From Bacteroidales bacterium (GTDB lineage: Bacteria > Bacteroidota > Bacteroidia > Bacteroidales > P3): a stretch of DNA of 36,149 bases. Position numbers and translations under genes: made by a program. Where the stretch lies: contig JAFXUY010000116.1 of NCBI GenBank assembly GCA_017524785.1, positions 1-36,149 of the forward strand, in the 5' to 3' direction. Below, one piece after another: positions 17,237-25,714 of the stretch; position 1 is the stretch's first letter; the number at the start of each line of letters is the position of its first letter. The notes beneath the pieces are model-generated. The model did not search any database. It was given only the letters and a program-made list of their open reading frames with translations, and was not told where the DNA came from.

Positions 17237-17746
17237 CTAATGTTTAGTGATTATTATGACCATCCATATCATGATGACAATCAGGCCAAAGAAGAACAGT
17301 GCCGGCAGCAGTCGCGAGAAGAGCATGAGCACCGCCAGGGCGGCAAGTACCTTGGTGGCCAGCTGCTTCTGGGGCGTCATGGCCTGCCATGAGGTGCGCC
17401 AGCGCTGGCTATAGGTCCGCCACCACTGGCTGGCTTTGCCGACTGGACGACCCTTCTCGTCGACGGTCTCGGCCTCGACGGTGGGCATCTCATAAACCTT
17501 TACCTTGATGGTCTTGGAGTAATCCTTACCATTCACCCAGGCGGTGAGCGTCAGCTTGGTCTTGCCGCGCGAACGGTTGAGGCGGAAGCGCTTGGTGCCC
17601 GTAAGGTCGAGGGTGATGGCGGTAGCCTTGTAGCCGTTGTCGATGGTCAGCTCTACACGTTCGGCCTCGTGGCAGTCCCAGGTTATCTCTATAATCTCGC
17701 CCTCGGTGAGCGAGGTGCGGTCGGTGGTGAAAGTCATCTTTTCCAT
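17237..17746 (-). CDS. Uncharacterised membrane-anchored protein with an N-terminal beta domain
   Basis: The 169-residue protein has an N-terminal half (about 1-85) that looks like a small Ig-like beta sandwich (ITWDCHEAERVELTIDNG, TLTAWVNGKDYSKTIKVKVYE). A Trp/Arg-rich linker follows (WWRTYSQRWRTSWQAM), then a strongly hydrophobic C-terminus (about 130-167) of one or two helices. There is no signal peptide, so the beta domain is probably cytoplasmic with a C-terminal anchor. No named family was recognised. It is the last gene of the unit, 33 nt after nadK and before a terminator. Confidence 0.75.
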   Translation of the reverse strand: MEKMTFTTDRTSLTEGEIIEITWDCHEAERVELTIDNGYKATAITLDLTGTKRFRLNRSRGKTKLTLTAWVNGKDYSKTIKVKVYEMPTVEAETVDEKGRPVGKASQWWRTYSQRWRTSWQAMTPQKQLATKVLAALAVLMLFSRLLPALFFFGLIVIMIWMVIIITKH

Positions 17747-17779
17747 ACCCTTATGCCTGCAAATTATATGCCAAAAATG

Positions 17780-18583
17780 TCAAGGACGCACTTCGGTGCC
17801 CCACATCAGCTTGTCGCGTATGGCAGAGAAGAAGTTCTGGGTGTTCATACGTATGAGACTGATGGTGAAGGGGGCGCGTTGCAGCGACAGCTCTATGGTG
17901 CCTTTCAACTGGCGGCGGCGCGAGTCCATGCCGAGGGTGTACTGGTCACCTTCTTCGACACGCAGCAAGATGCGCGAGGTGTCGGGCACTATGATTGGAC
18001 GCAGGGTGAGTGTGTGGGCCGAGATGGGCGTTATCACCAAGCCTTTGGAATTGGGCGTAAGGATGGGGCCACCGCAGCTGAGCGAATAGGCCGTGGAGCC
18101 CGTCGGCGTGGCCACGATGACACCGTCGCCGGCATAGGTGGCCACATAGTCGCCGTCGACGAAGACCTGCGTGCGCAGCAGCGACGACTCCTCGCTGCGG
18201 TGCAGGAACACTTCGTTGAGGGCATAGGCATCGTCGTTGATTTGCAGCAGGGTGCGCTGCTCTAGGGAATAATGGCCGGCCATGAGGTCTTCTATCATGG
18301 CTCCGAAGTCGTCCTTGCCGACGGTGGTGAGGAAGCCCAGATGGCCGAAGTTGATACCCAGGATGGGCGGGAAAGCGGCAGGGTTGCTGCTGCGCACAAA
18401 CTGCACGGAGCTGAGCAGGGTGCCGTCGCCGCCGATGGAGAAGAGGAAGTCGCAGCCGTCGACTGAGTCGCCGTCGGTTACAGGCTGCACAGCTATGCCT
18501 TTGGAATGAAGTGCTTCGACCAACTCGTTGAATACGGGCTGTGAAGCATGGTCGATATGACGCAGGTAGAGTGCTATCTTCAT
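17780..18583 (-). CDS. nadK: NAD kinase
   Basis: A 267-residue enzyme that phosphorylates NAD to NADP. The ATP/NAD-kinase motifs are intact: GGDGT at 51-55, the NE pair in ALNEVFLH (about 123-124), and GDGVIVATPTGSTAY at about 152-166 followed by SCGGPI. It is somewhat shorter than the usual 290 residues because the N-terminus is compact. It follows the T9SS-type gene by 10 nt and precedes the small membrane protein gene by 33 nt. Its own product is cytoplasmic, so the linkage with surface-protein genes is a transcription unit of mixed functions. Confidence 0.97.
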   Translation of the reverse strand: MKIALYLRHIDHASQPVFNELVEALHSKGIAVQPVTDGDSVDGCDFLFSIGGDGTLLSSVQFVRSSNPAAFPPILGINFGHLGFLTTVGKDDFGAMIEDLMAGHYSLEQRTLLQINDDAYALNEVFLHRSEESSLLRTQVFVDGDYVATYAGDGVIVATPTGSTAYSLSCGGPILTPNSKGLVITPISAHTLTLRPIIVPDTSRILLRVEEGDQYTLGMDSRRRQLKGTIELSLQRAPFTISLIRMNTQNFFSAIRDKLMWGTEVRP

Positions 18584-18593
18584 ATTTCGAGGT

Positions 18594-19805
18594 CTATTTT
18601 ATTACTATCACTGTTCCGGTAAAGGTTTTCACAACCCCTTTGAGGAAGCCCACATGCAGCACATAGGCGTAGGCGCCCTGCGGAACCGAGGGTTGTGGCG
18701 TCCAGCCCTGCTGCGGGTCGGTGGTGTTGAAAAGCTGCAGGCCTGTCCGGGTGTATATCGTCAACTCGTAGAGCTTTTTGTCCCAACCATATACTAGCGG
18801 CAGGAAGGTGCCCAGGTCGGCATTGCCGGCAATGATGGCCGACGGGGCAAGGATAGCCGGGTCGGGCGGTTCGGGCACCACGACACAATGCATGTCGGAG
18901 TATATGGGGTTGAGGTCGCAGGCATCGGTAACCGCCAGCTGGTAGCAGTGTTCTTTGCCGTTGCGCTGTAGCGAACTGTCTATATATGTGGTGTATGGCT
19001 CGGTGGGGGTAAAGGTTGCCAGCTCGCGCCAGCGGTTGTCGTCGATGCTGCGCCAAAGGGTGTAGCGGCCGGCATGGAAGGCTGTGTCGGTGTGGAACGT
19101 GAGGTGTACGTTGGCATCGACGCTGTCATAGGCAACATCGGCAATCTCGACAAAGGCTGCCTGGTCGGCTGTGAGGCGCTCGACGCTTACCAGGTTTGAC
19201 TGCGACACAACAGTATGGGCGTTGTTGTAGGCCAGTACTTTGAGGTGTATACGCGTAGTGCCGTTGGGCATATCGAAACTGTAGGCCAGTGCACCGGTGC
19301 TGTCGGTGTTGTAATATTCAAAGAATTCGTCCTCGTAGGGTTCCTGACGAATCATGAGAGAGTATTTCCTTATGCCCGAGGGCATACCGGTGTAGGGAGT
19401 CCACGAGGCACTCAAGGTGGGTGAGCATTCGGGCACATCGGCCGAGAGCACCATATTGCCGAACGAAGGTGTCAGCGAGCTGACATTGTAGCTGCTGTCG
19501 AACACATGCAGGCGGTAGGTGTGTGTCTCCAGCGGGTCGTGGTCGAGGCAGATATATGTGGTGTCGAGCCGTCCGAAGACGGTGTCGTAGTCGAGGCATG
19601 GCGAACCGGAGCATATATGGTAGCCCATGGTGGCGCTGTCGGCGCTGGGGCGCCAGCGCAGCACTATCTGCTGTGTGGCCTCGTCCACAGTGGCCACCCA
19701 GTCGGTAACAGGAGCCACAGGGTGCTGGGCACGGGCGGAGTTGAAAGTTGAAAGTTGAAAGTTGAAAAGCAGGCCTACACATATTATCATGCGCAACCAA
19801 TGCAT
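18594..19805 (-). CDS. Secreted protein with a type IX secretion type-B sorting domain
   Basis: About 403 residues from ATG 19805 (ATG 19790 is also possible; an upstream TTG at 19832 is unlikely because it lies in a repeat). A signal peptide ends ARA-Q. The body contains beta-rich, fibronectin-like segments. The C-terminal ~80 residues (YELTIYTRTGLQLF, GWTPQPSVPQGAYAYVLHV, FTGTVIVIK) match the gliding-motility-associated/CHU_C type-B sorting domain, which directs export by the T9SS. It is therefore probably secreted or surface-linked, with unknown substrate. Its signal-peptide residues FNFQLSTFN are encoded by a heptamer repeat (19741-19768). Confidence 0.85.
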   Translation of the reverse strand: MHWLRMIICVGLLFNFQLSTFNSARAQHPVAPVTDWVATVDEATQQIVLRWRPSADSATMGYHICSGSPCLDYDTVFGRLDTTYICLDHDPLETHTYRLHVFDSSYNVSSLTPSFGNMVLSADVPECSPTLSASWTPYTGMPSGIRKYSLMIRQEPYEDEFFEYYNTDSTGALAYSFDMPNGTTRIHLKVLAYNNAHTVVSQSNLVSVERLTADQAAFVEIADVAYDSVDANVHLTFHTDTAFHAGRYTLWRSIDDNRWRELATFTPTEPYTTYIDSSLQRNGKEHCYQLAVTDACDLNPIYSDMHCVVVPEPPDPAILAPSAIIAGNADLGTFLPLVYGWDKKLYELTIYTRTGLQLFNTTDPQQGWTPQPSVPQGAYAYVLHVGFLKGVVKTFTGTVIVIK

Positions 19806-19847
19806 TATCTCCCTATAAATTTCAACTTTCAATTTTCAACTTTCAAT
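19741..19847. repeat. Inverted arrays of heptamer TTGAAAG around a start codon
   Basis: Three TTGAAAG heptamers and one TTGAAAA (19741-19768) face four TTTCAA(C/T) heptamers (19820-19847). The left array lies within the signal-peptide codons of the T9SS type-B protein and the right array ends exactly at the ABC transporter stop codon. A transcript could fold into a hairpin that holds the start codon in its loop. Related arrays are at 20579-20611 and 34151-34219. Confidence 0.8.
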
Positions 19848-21647
19848 TTAAAGCGTTTGCAGTTTCACCAGGTCGGCATATCGGCCGCCGAGGGCCATGA
19901 GTTCGTCGTGGGTGCCGCGTTCCACCACGGTGCCATGGTCGAGCACGGCGATGCTGTCGGCGTTGCGGATGGTGGACAGACGGTGGGCAATAACAATTGC
20001 CGAACGGCCTTGAAGCACACTGTCGAGGGTCTGCTGCAGCAGGCGCTCGCTCTCTGTGTCGAGGGCCGAAGTGGCTTCGTCGAGGATTAGCAACTCGGGG
20101 TTGCGCAGCAGGGCACGCGCTATGCTGATACGCTGCCGCTGGCCACCGCTGAGCAGGCTGCCACCCTCGCCGAGGTTGGTGTCATAGCCTTCCGCAAGCT
20201 GCATGATGAAGTCGTGGGCCTGGGCAGCGCGGGCGGCCTGTTCAATCTGCTCTGGCGTGGCATCGGGGCAACCGAAGGCTATGTTGGCGGCCACGCTGTC
20301 GTTGAAGAGCAGTGTATCCTGCGCCACTACGGCGATGCGGCGGCGCAGCTCGGCCAAAGGCATGGAGCGCACCGGCACTCCACCAAGGAGCACCATGCCC
20401 TCCTGCGGGTCGTAGAAGCGGCACACCAGGTCGGCAATAGTCGACTTGCCACTGCCCGAGGCACCAACCAGCGCCAAGGTGGTGCCGCGAGGCACCGATA
20501 GGCATATATCTTTCAGCACCGGCACACCCTCGGTATAGGCAAAACTAACATGCTGCAACTCCACAGCTGCCCCGTCGGAACTCTTAACTCTTAACTCAAA
20601 ACTCTTAACTTGAGAATCCTCTTCTTTCTCGGCGAGGAATGCCTCGATGCGGTCGACACAGGCGTGGCCTTTCTTTATCTGCGAGAAGCCCGTGGAAAGC
20701 TCCTTGGCAGGCGGAATCATCAGCACGAAGAGCATCACATAGGAGATGAAGAGGTCGGCGGTGAGGCCGTTGTCGCCACCCATCACGAGCCACGAGCCGA
20801 AGAGCAGTATGCCAATGACTATTACTGTGCCTAGGAACTCGCTCACCGGCGAGGCGGCATCGATGCGGCGGAACATGGCCGTGCGGCGACTGGCATAGTC
20901 GCGGTTGAATTCGCGGAAACGGTGGTTGGAGAAGTCGATGGCGGTATAGGCCTTGATGACCTTCACGCCGCCTATTGTCTCGTCGGTCATGGATATGAGG
21001 CGCGAGTTCATCTCCTGCACCGCCTGCGAGCGTTTGCGCAGCCGACGCGACAGGCCGGCGATCACCAGCGCTATCAGCGGCAGCATGCAGAGCACAAAGA
21101 GGGTGAGCTTGACGTTGAGGTAGACCAGCATGGCGAGGTAGAGCACCATGGTGATAATGGACGACAGCAACGCCTGCACCGAGCCAAGGATGCTTTCGTC
21201 GTATTCTATCATGTCGCTGCTGAAGCGCGACAGCACGTCGCCCTTGCGGTTGCGGTCGTAGTAGCCCATCGGCAGCCGCATGGCCTTGCGGAAAAGGCTG
21301 TTGCGTACGTCGCGCACCACCCTGGTGCGTATGGTGGCTATCTGCACTGCGGCCAGGTAGCCGAAGACATTCTTCAGGCTGTAGAGCACGAAGATTATAA
21401 CCGAGAAGAGCAGCAGGGCGTTGAGACGGCCGAAGGAAATGAGCCATGCGTAGAGACCGTCGAGCCAGCGCGATACGAGGTTCACCGACGGCACAGCGGC
21501 AGCGTCGCCCTCGCCGAAGAGGATTTTCAGGAAGTCGGCCACACTCAAGGCTGTAGCCATCGTAAACACCACACTCAGCACCACCAAAAGCACATACAGC
21601 ACACCTCGTGTGCTGTATGGTTTCATGCGGCCGAGCGTAAAGTTCAT
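19848..21647 (-). CDS. MsbA-like ABC exporter, fused membrane and ATPase domains
   Basis: A 599-residue half-transporter. The type-I exporter membrane domain (about 1-330) has six helices. In the nucleotide-binding domain are the Walker A GASGSGKST (near 400), Q-loop VVAQDTLLF, signature LSGGQRQRISIARALL (near 500), Walker B LLILDEATSALD, and the switch IVIAHRLST. Such homodimers export lipids or drugs; lipid A-core flipping (MsbA) is the likeliest housekeeping role but is not decided by sequence. The linker between the domains contains QVKSFELRVKSS, encoded by a heptamer repeat. Its ATG overlaps the purB stop by 4 nt. Confidence 0.93.
   Translation of the reverse strand: MNFTLGRMKPYSTRGVLYVLLVVLSVVFTMATALSVADFLKILFGEGDAAAVPSVNLVSRWLDGLYAWLISFGRLNALLLFSVIIFVLYSLKNVFGYLAAVQIATIRTRVVRDVRNSLFRKAMRLPMGYYDRNRKGDVLSRFSSDMIEYDESILGSVQALLSSIITMVLYLAMLVYLNVKLTLFVLCMLPLIALVIAGLSRRLRKRSQAVQEMNSRLISMTDETIGGVKVIKAYTAIDFSNHRFREFNRDYASRRTAMFRRIDAASPVSEFLGTVIVIGILLFGSWLVMGGDNGLTADLFISYVMLFVLMIPPAKELSTGFSQIKKGHACVDRIEAFLAEKEEDSQVKSFELRVKSSDGAAVELQHVSFAYTEGVPVLKDICLSVPRGTTLALVGASGSGKSTIADLVCRFYDPQEGMVLLGGVPVRSMPLAELRRRIAVVAQDTLLFNDSVAANIAFGCPDATPEQIEQAARAAQAHDFIMQLAEGYDTNLGEGGSLLSGGQRQRISIARALLRNPELLILDEATSALDTESERLLQQTLDSVLQGRSAIVIAHRLSTIRNADSIAVLDHGTVVERGTHDELMALGGRYADLVKLQTL
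20579..20611. repeat. Heptamer array (AACTCTT) inside the ABC transporter linker
   Basis: Units AACTCTT, AACTCTT, AACTCAA, AACTCTT and AACTT run in tandem; read on the minus strand they are TTAAGAG. Because 7 is not a multiple of 3, successive copies are read in different frames and encode VKSFELRVKSS without breaking the gene. It sits in the domain linker, where an insertion is likely to be tolerated. Confidence 0.75.
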
Positions 21648-22993
21648 AGGCTGTAGCCGATATAGTTGTGCGGAGTGATTTTCTTCAGGCGTTCCTTGAC
21701 ATCGGGTGCCACATCGAGGGTGTCGACAAAGGCAGCTATGGTAGCAGCGGTGACCTTCTCGTTGGTGCGTGTCAGCTGTTTCAGAGCCTCATAGGGGTTG
21801 GGGTAGCCCACGCTGCGCAGTATGGTCTGGATGGCTTCGGCCACCACGGCCCAGTTGTTCTCAAGGTCGCGTTCGAGGGCAGCCTCGTTGAGCAGCAGCT
21901 TGCCCAGACCTTTCTCCAGCGAGGCGAGGGAAATCATGGTATGGGCTATGGGCACGCCGATGTTGCGGCTCACGGTGCTGTCGGTGAGGTCGCGCTGCAT
22001 GCGCGAGATGGGCAGCTTGTGGCTCAGGTGCTCGAAGATAGCGTTGGCCAGGCCCAGGTTGCCCTCGGCGTTCTCGAAGTCGATAGGGTTAACCTTGTGG
22101 GGCATGGCGCTGGAGCCCACCTCGCCGGCTTTAATCTTCTGCTTGAAGTATTCCATCGACACGTATGTCCACACATCGCGGCAGAGGTCGACGAGGATGA
22201 CATTGATGCGCTTGCAGGCGTCGAACCATGCGGCCATCATGTCGTAGTTCTCAATCTGGGTGGTCAGCTGCTGACGCTCGAGGCCGAGGTGGTTGGCCAC
22301 GAAGTCGTTGCCGAAGGCACGCCAGTCAATCTCCGGGAAGGCGGCCAGATGGGCGTTGAAGTTGCCGGTGGCGCCGCCGAACTTGGCGGTGAAAGGTATG
22401 CGCTCCAACTCCTCTATCTGACGGCGCAGACGGTAGGCGAAGACACCCCACTCCTTGCCCAGGGTGGTAGGCGAGGCCGGCTGGCCGTGGGTGTGGGCCA
22501 GCATGGGTATGTCTTTCCACTCGTTGGCACGCTCGTCGAGCATGGCCAGTATCTTCCTGTAGGCAGGCAACAGCACCTCAACGGCACAGTCTTTCATCGA
22601 GAGCGGCACGCTGGTGTTGTTGATGTCCTGCGAGGTGAGGCCGAAATGGATGAACTCCTTCAGCTCGGCAAGGCCCATCTCGTCGAACTTGCCTTTGAGG
22701 AAATATTCCACGGCCTTCACGTCGTGGTTGGTAACCTTCTCTATGTCCTTGATGGCCTGCGCGTCGGCATCTGTGAAGTTGCGGTATATGTCGCGCAATG
22801 CCTCGGCTTTGGCAGCCACGGCGGCCAGCTGCGGACGCACCGACTTCAGGCGGTCGGCCAGAGCAATGAAATACTCCACTTCAACGCGGACACGGTATTT
22901 TATCAGCGCTCCTTCGGAGAAATATTTGGCCAGAGGTTCGCATTTCGAGCGATAGCGCCCGTCGATGGGCGACACGGCATTCAGACTGTTCAT
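21644..22993 (-). CDS. purB: Adenylosuccinate lyase
   Basis: A 449-residue enzyme of purine synthesis (SAICAR to AICAR, and adenylosuccinate to AMP plus fumarate). It begins MNSLNAVSPIDGRYRSK, like the E. coli type. Further motifs are LTSQDINNTS (about 124-133), AHTHGQPASPTTLGKEW (about 167-183) and the fumarase/lyase signature SSAMPHKVNPIDFENAEG near residue 295. Length and motifs are complete. It is 4 nt downstream of the CpsB-type gene and overlaps the ABC transporter start, so translation is likely coupled. Confidence 0.97.
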   Translation of the reverse strand: MNSLNAVSPIDGRYRSKCEPLAKYFSEGALIKYRVRVEVEYFIALADRLKSVRPQLAAVAAKAEALRDIYRNFTDADAQAIKDIEKVTNHDVKAVEYFLKGKFDEMGLAELKEFIHFGLTSQDINNTSVPLSMKDCAVEVLLPAYRKILAMLDERANEWKDIPMLAHTHGQPASPTTLGKEWGVFAYRLRRQIEELERIPFTAKFGGATGNFNAHLAAFPEIDWRAFGNDFVANHLGLERQQLTTQIENYDMMAAWFDACKRINVILVDLCRDVWTYVSMEYFKQKIKAGEVGSSAMPHKVNPIDFENAEGNLGLANAIFEHLSHKLPISRMQRDLTDSTVSRNIGVPIAHTMISLASLEKGLGKLLLNEAALERDLENNWAVVAEAIQTILRSVGYPNPYEALKQLTRTNEKVTAATIAAFVDTLDVAPDVKERLKKITPHNYIGYSL

Positions 22994-22997
22994 ATCG

Positions 22998-23741
22998 TTA
23001 TAAAAGTGTGCTGTTCATAAATGTGTGCTTCTCGAGCACTTTCTCTATCTTGCGGTCGCGGCTCAGGTCGCTGAGGGCTTGGGCATACATGGTGTTGTGG
23101 GTGTCGGTGCCCATAAACTCGACCCAGCCCAGATCGAGCATCTCGTAGGCTTTGCGCTTGGCCTCTTCGCCATAGAAACCGCCTAGCGAGAGCACGTTGA
23201 TTTGGAAAAAGACCCCTTGGTTCTTGAGCTGCTCCATGCGCATGCCCTGCACGTTGAGGTAGGGGTAGCGCTCGGGGTGCGCCAGAATCACTTCGTAGCC
23301 CTTCATCTGCAGGTCGAATATCAACTCGTCGCTGCCCATCATCTGCTGGTGGAGCGAATACTCGACAAGCACATATTTGCCTGCCACCCGCAGGAACTGC
23401 GGCTTCTCGAGGCGTTGTGCGAAACCACTGTCGATACGGTACTCGCCACCGATACCGGCAATTTCTATCTCGACACCGGCATCCTGGGCCTGCTTCTTAA
23501 GCTCGTTGTAGCGGTTCACGATGTCGTCCTCCTTGTTGGGGAACCTCGGATACTGGAAATGGGGGGTGATGATAACCTTCTTGTAGCCCACCGCACTGAG
23601 GGTGTTGAGGCACTCTATGCTCTCCTCCGTGCACTTCGAGCCGTCGTCAACCTTTGGAATGAGGTGACAATGCATATCGACACCCAGCGTGGCGAAAATC
23701 GGACGTGGCGTGTATTTGCGTTTGAATAGGTTGAAAGCCAT
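22998..23741 (-). CDS. CpsB/YwqE-type PHP-family tyrosine phosphatase
   Basis: A 247-residue metal-dependent PHP hydrolase. Metal-binding motifs are DMHCHLIPKVDDG (Asp22, His24, His26), TPHFQYPR, EYRIDSGF, HPERYPY and GTDTHN near the C-terminus. This family (CpsB, Wzb-like in Gram-positives, YwqE) dephosphorylates the tyrosine kinases that control capsule or exopolysaccharide export. No polysaccharide genes are in the window, so its partner kinase must be elsewhere. It lies between murA (18 nt) and purB (4 nt). Confidence 0.9.
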   Translation of the reverse strand: MAFNLFKRKYTPRPIFATLGVDMHCHLIPKVDDGSKCTEESIECLNTLSAVGYKKVIITPHFQYPRFPNKEDDIVNRYNELKKQAQDAGVEIEIAGIGGEYRIDSGFAQRLEKPQFLRVAGKYVLVEYSLHQQMMGSDELIFDLQMKGYEVILAHPERYPYLNVQGMRMEQLKNQGVFFQINVLSLGGFYGEEAKRKAYEMLDLGWVEFMGTDTHNTMYAQALSDLSRDRKIEKVLEKHTFMNSTLL

Positions 23742-23759
23742 ATATCGATAGTGTTTTGT

Positions 23760-25076
23760 TTAGATTCTTCGTATGTCGGCGCCCAGCTTGCGCAGGCGTT
23801 CGTCGATGTATTGATAGCCGCGGTCTATCTGCTCTATGTTGTCGATGCGGCTGGTGCCTTCGGCGCTGAGGGCTGCTATGAGCAGCGCCACACCGGCACG
23901 TATGTCGGGCGAAGCCATGCGCACACCGCGCAGCTTGTGCTCATGGTCGAGGCCTATCACCGTGGCGCGATGCGGGTCGCAGAGGATAATCTGGGCGCCC
24001 ATGTCGATAAGCTTGTCGACAAAGAATAGGCGGCTCTCGAACATCTTCTGGTGTATCAGCACACTGCCTTTGGCCTGTGTGGCCACGACGAGGGCAATGG
24101 AGATAAGGTCGGGGGTGAAGCCAGGCCACGGTGCGTCGGCGACGGTCATGATGCTGCCATCCATGAAACGCTCAATCTCGTAATGGTCCTGCGGCGGCAC
24201 ATAGAGGTCGTCGCCCTTCTGCCACACTTCGACGCCAAGGCGGCGGAACACCTGCGGTATCAGCCCCAGGTGCTGTACCTGGGCGTTCTTGATGATGAGG
24301 TCGCTCTGCGTCATGGCTGCCATGCCTATGAACGAGCCCACCTCGATCATGTCGGGCAGCAGACGGTGGGAGCAGCCGTGCAGTTCTTTGACGCCACGTA
24401 TGGTAAGCAGGTTTGAACCCACACCGCTGATGCGGGCACCCATGGCGTTGAGCATGTTGCAGAGTTGGTAGACGTAAGGCTCGCAGGCGGCATTCATTAT
24501 GGTCGTCTTGCCCTTGGCGAGCACCGCAGCCATCACTATGTTGGCGGTGCCGGTGACCGATGCCTCGTCGAGCAGCATGTAGCGGCCCTTGAGGCTCTTG
24601 GCCTTGACGGTGTAGGCGTTGCGCTTGTAGGTCACCTCGGCGCCGAGGGTCTCCATGCCGATGAAGTGCGTGTCGAGGCGGCGGCGGCCGATCTTGTCGC
24701 CACCGGGCTGCGGCACCACGGCCTGGCCGAAGCGCGCCAGCAGCGGACCCACAAGCATGATGCTGCCGCGAAGCTTGCCGGCCTGCTCGTGGTATTCGGC
24801 GCTGGTAAGCACGTCGAGGTTCACCTGGTCGGCCTGGAACTCGAAGGTGCGGCCACTGGCACACAGCGACGTGTGGTCTTCGCGCACGTTGACACCCAGC
24901 AGCTTCAGCAGGTCGATGAGCTTGTTGACGTCACGTATGTCTGGCACATGCTCGATGCGCACCTTCTCCTGCGTGAGCAGCACGGCGCAGAGCACCTGCA
25001 GGGCTTCGTTCTTGGCACCCTGCGGCACTATCTCGCCACGCAGCTTGCGGCCTCCGGTGATTTCAAAACTTGCCAT
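23760..25076 (-). CDS. murA: UDP-N-acetylglucosamine 1-carboxyvinyltransferase with Asp at the catalytic Cys site
   Basis: A 438-residue enzyme that transfers enolpyruvate from PEP to UDP-GlcNAc, the first committed step of peptidoglycan synthesis. It has QGAKNEALQ near the N-terminus, LRGSIMLVGPLLARFG, then PGGDKIGRRRLDTHF, in which Asp127 occupies the position of the fosfomycin-reactive Cys (PGGCxIG in E. coli). Asp there occurs in some lineages, including mycobacteria and, to my knowledge, other Bacteroidales, and predicts intrinsic fosfomycin insensitivity. The ATG overlaps the DUF4290 stop by one base (TAATG), and the purine-rich Lys codons just before it may serve as ribosome-binding sequence. 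Confidence 0.96.
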   Translation of the reverse strand: MASFEITGGRKLRGEIVPQGAKNEALQVLCAVLLTQEKVRIEHVPDIRDVNKLIDLLKLLGVNVREDHTSLCASGRTFEFQADQVNLDVLTSAEYHEQAGKLRGSIMLVGPLLARFGQAVVPQPGGDKIGRRRLDTHFIGMETLGAEVTYKRNAYTVKAKSLKGRYMLLDEASVTGTANIVMAAVLAKGKTTIMNAACEPYVYQLCNMLNAMGARISGVGSNLLTIRGVKELHGCSHRLLPDMIEVGSFIGMAAMTQSDLIIKNAQVQHLGLIPQVFRRLGVEVWQKGDDLYVPPQDHYEIERFMDGSIMTVADAPWPGFTPDLISIALVVATQAKGSVLIHQKMFESRLFFVDKLIDMGAQIILCDPHRATVIGLDHEHKLRGVRMASPDIRAGVALLIAALSAEGTSRIDNIEQIDRGYQYIDERLRKLGADIRRI

Positions 25077-25699
25077 TATTTCTTCTTTTTCTTCTTCTTT
25101 TTCTTACCGTCGCCACCATCTCGCCTGGCGCCGGAGGACGACATATTGTCGACGATTTCTTGCGACGAGTGGAAACGGAAGCCCGCGGGCAGGGTCAGCC
25201 GGCCGCCGCTAAGCTCTGAAAGCTGCTCAGCGATGAGGGCATCATCGACAGTGTCGCGGTTCCACTGCAGGTACTGGCGCTTCATGGCGTGGGCAATCTG
25301 CTTGGTGAGCAGGCGGCGTTCGCCGCTCTCGGGCATGGCGGCAACGGCGCGTATCATGTCCTCGAGGGCGCGTCCGTAGTGGCGGTAGCGTATCTGGCTG
25401 TCGCGGTAGGCAATGACGTTGGGGTGGAACGACTCGGTCTCCTCGCGGTTGACCTCGTAGGGGCACACGACATCGAGGTTGTAGTCGGCCAGCATCATCA
25501 GGTGGTCCCACAGGATGTGGCGGTAGTCGGTGCGCTCCTTGATTTTGGGATTGACGTGGGCCATCACGTCGACAATGGCGTTGGCCATGGCCGTGCGCTC
25601 GTCGCGGTTGGCGATGTTTTTGCAGTATTCTATCATTTTGGCCACATGGCGGCCATAGTCGGTAATCTTCAGTTGTTCTCTCTGGGTGTTATATTCCAT
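25076..25699 (-). CDS. DUF4290 family protein with poly-lysine tail
   Basis: A 207-residue, helix-rich cytoplasmic protein starting MEYNTQREQLKITDYGRHV, which is characteristic of the Bacteroidota-specific DUF4290 family. In this phylum it is often found next to murA. The last nine residues are all Lys (AAG/AAA codons at 25079-25105), a highly basic tail that could bind nucleic acid, ribosomes or anionic phospholipid. No function is established. It is 15 nt downstream of the outer-membrane protein gene and overlaps murA by one base. Confidence 0.9.
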   Translation of the reverse strand: MEYNTQREQLKITDYGRHVAKMIEYCKNIANRDERTAMANAIVDVMAHVNPKIKERTDYRHILWDHLMMLADYNLDVVCPYEVNREETESFHPNVIAYRDSQIRYRHYGRALEDMIRAVAAMPESGERRLLTKQIAHAMKRQYLQWNRDTVDDALIAEQLSELSGGRLTLPAGFRFHSSQEIVDNMSSSGARRDGGDGKKKKKKKKK

Positions 25700-25714
25700 C
25701 GTTATCTTGTTCGT

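Noticed and set aside
21668..23020. A 450-codon open frame on the + strand
   Set aside because: Antisense shadow of purB, which has complete family motifs.
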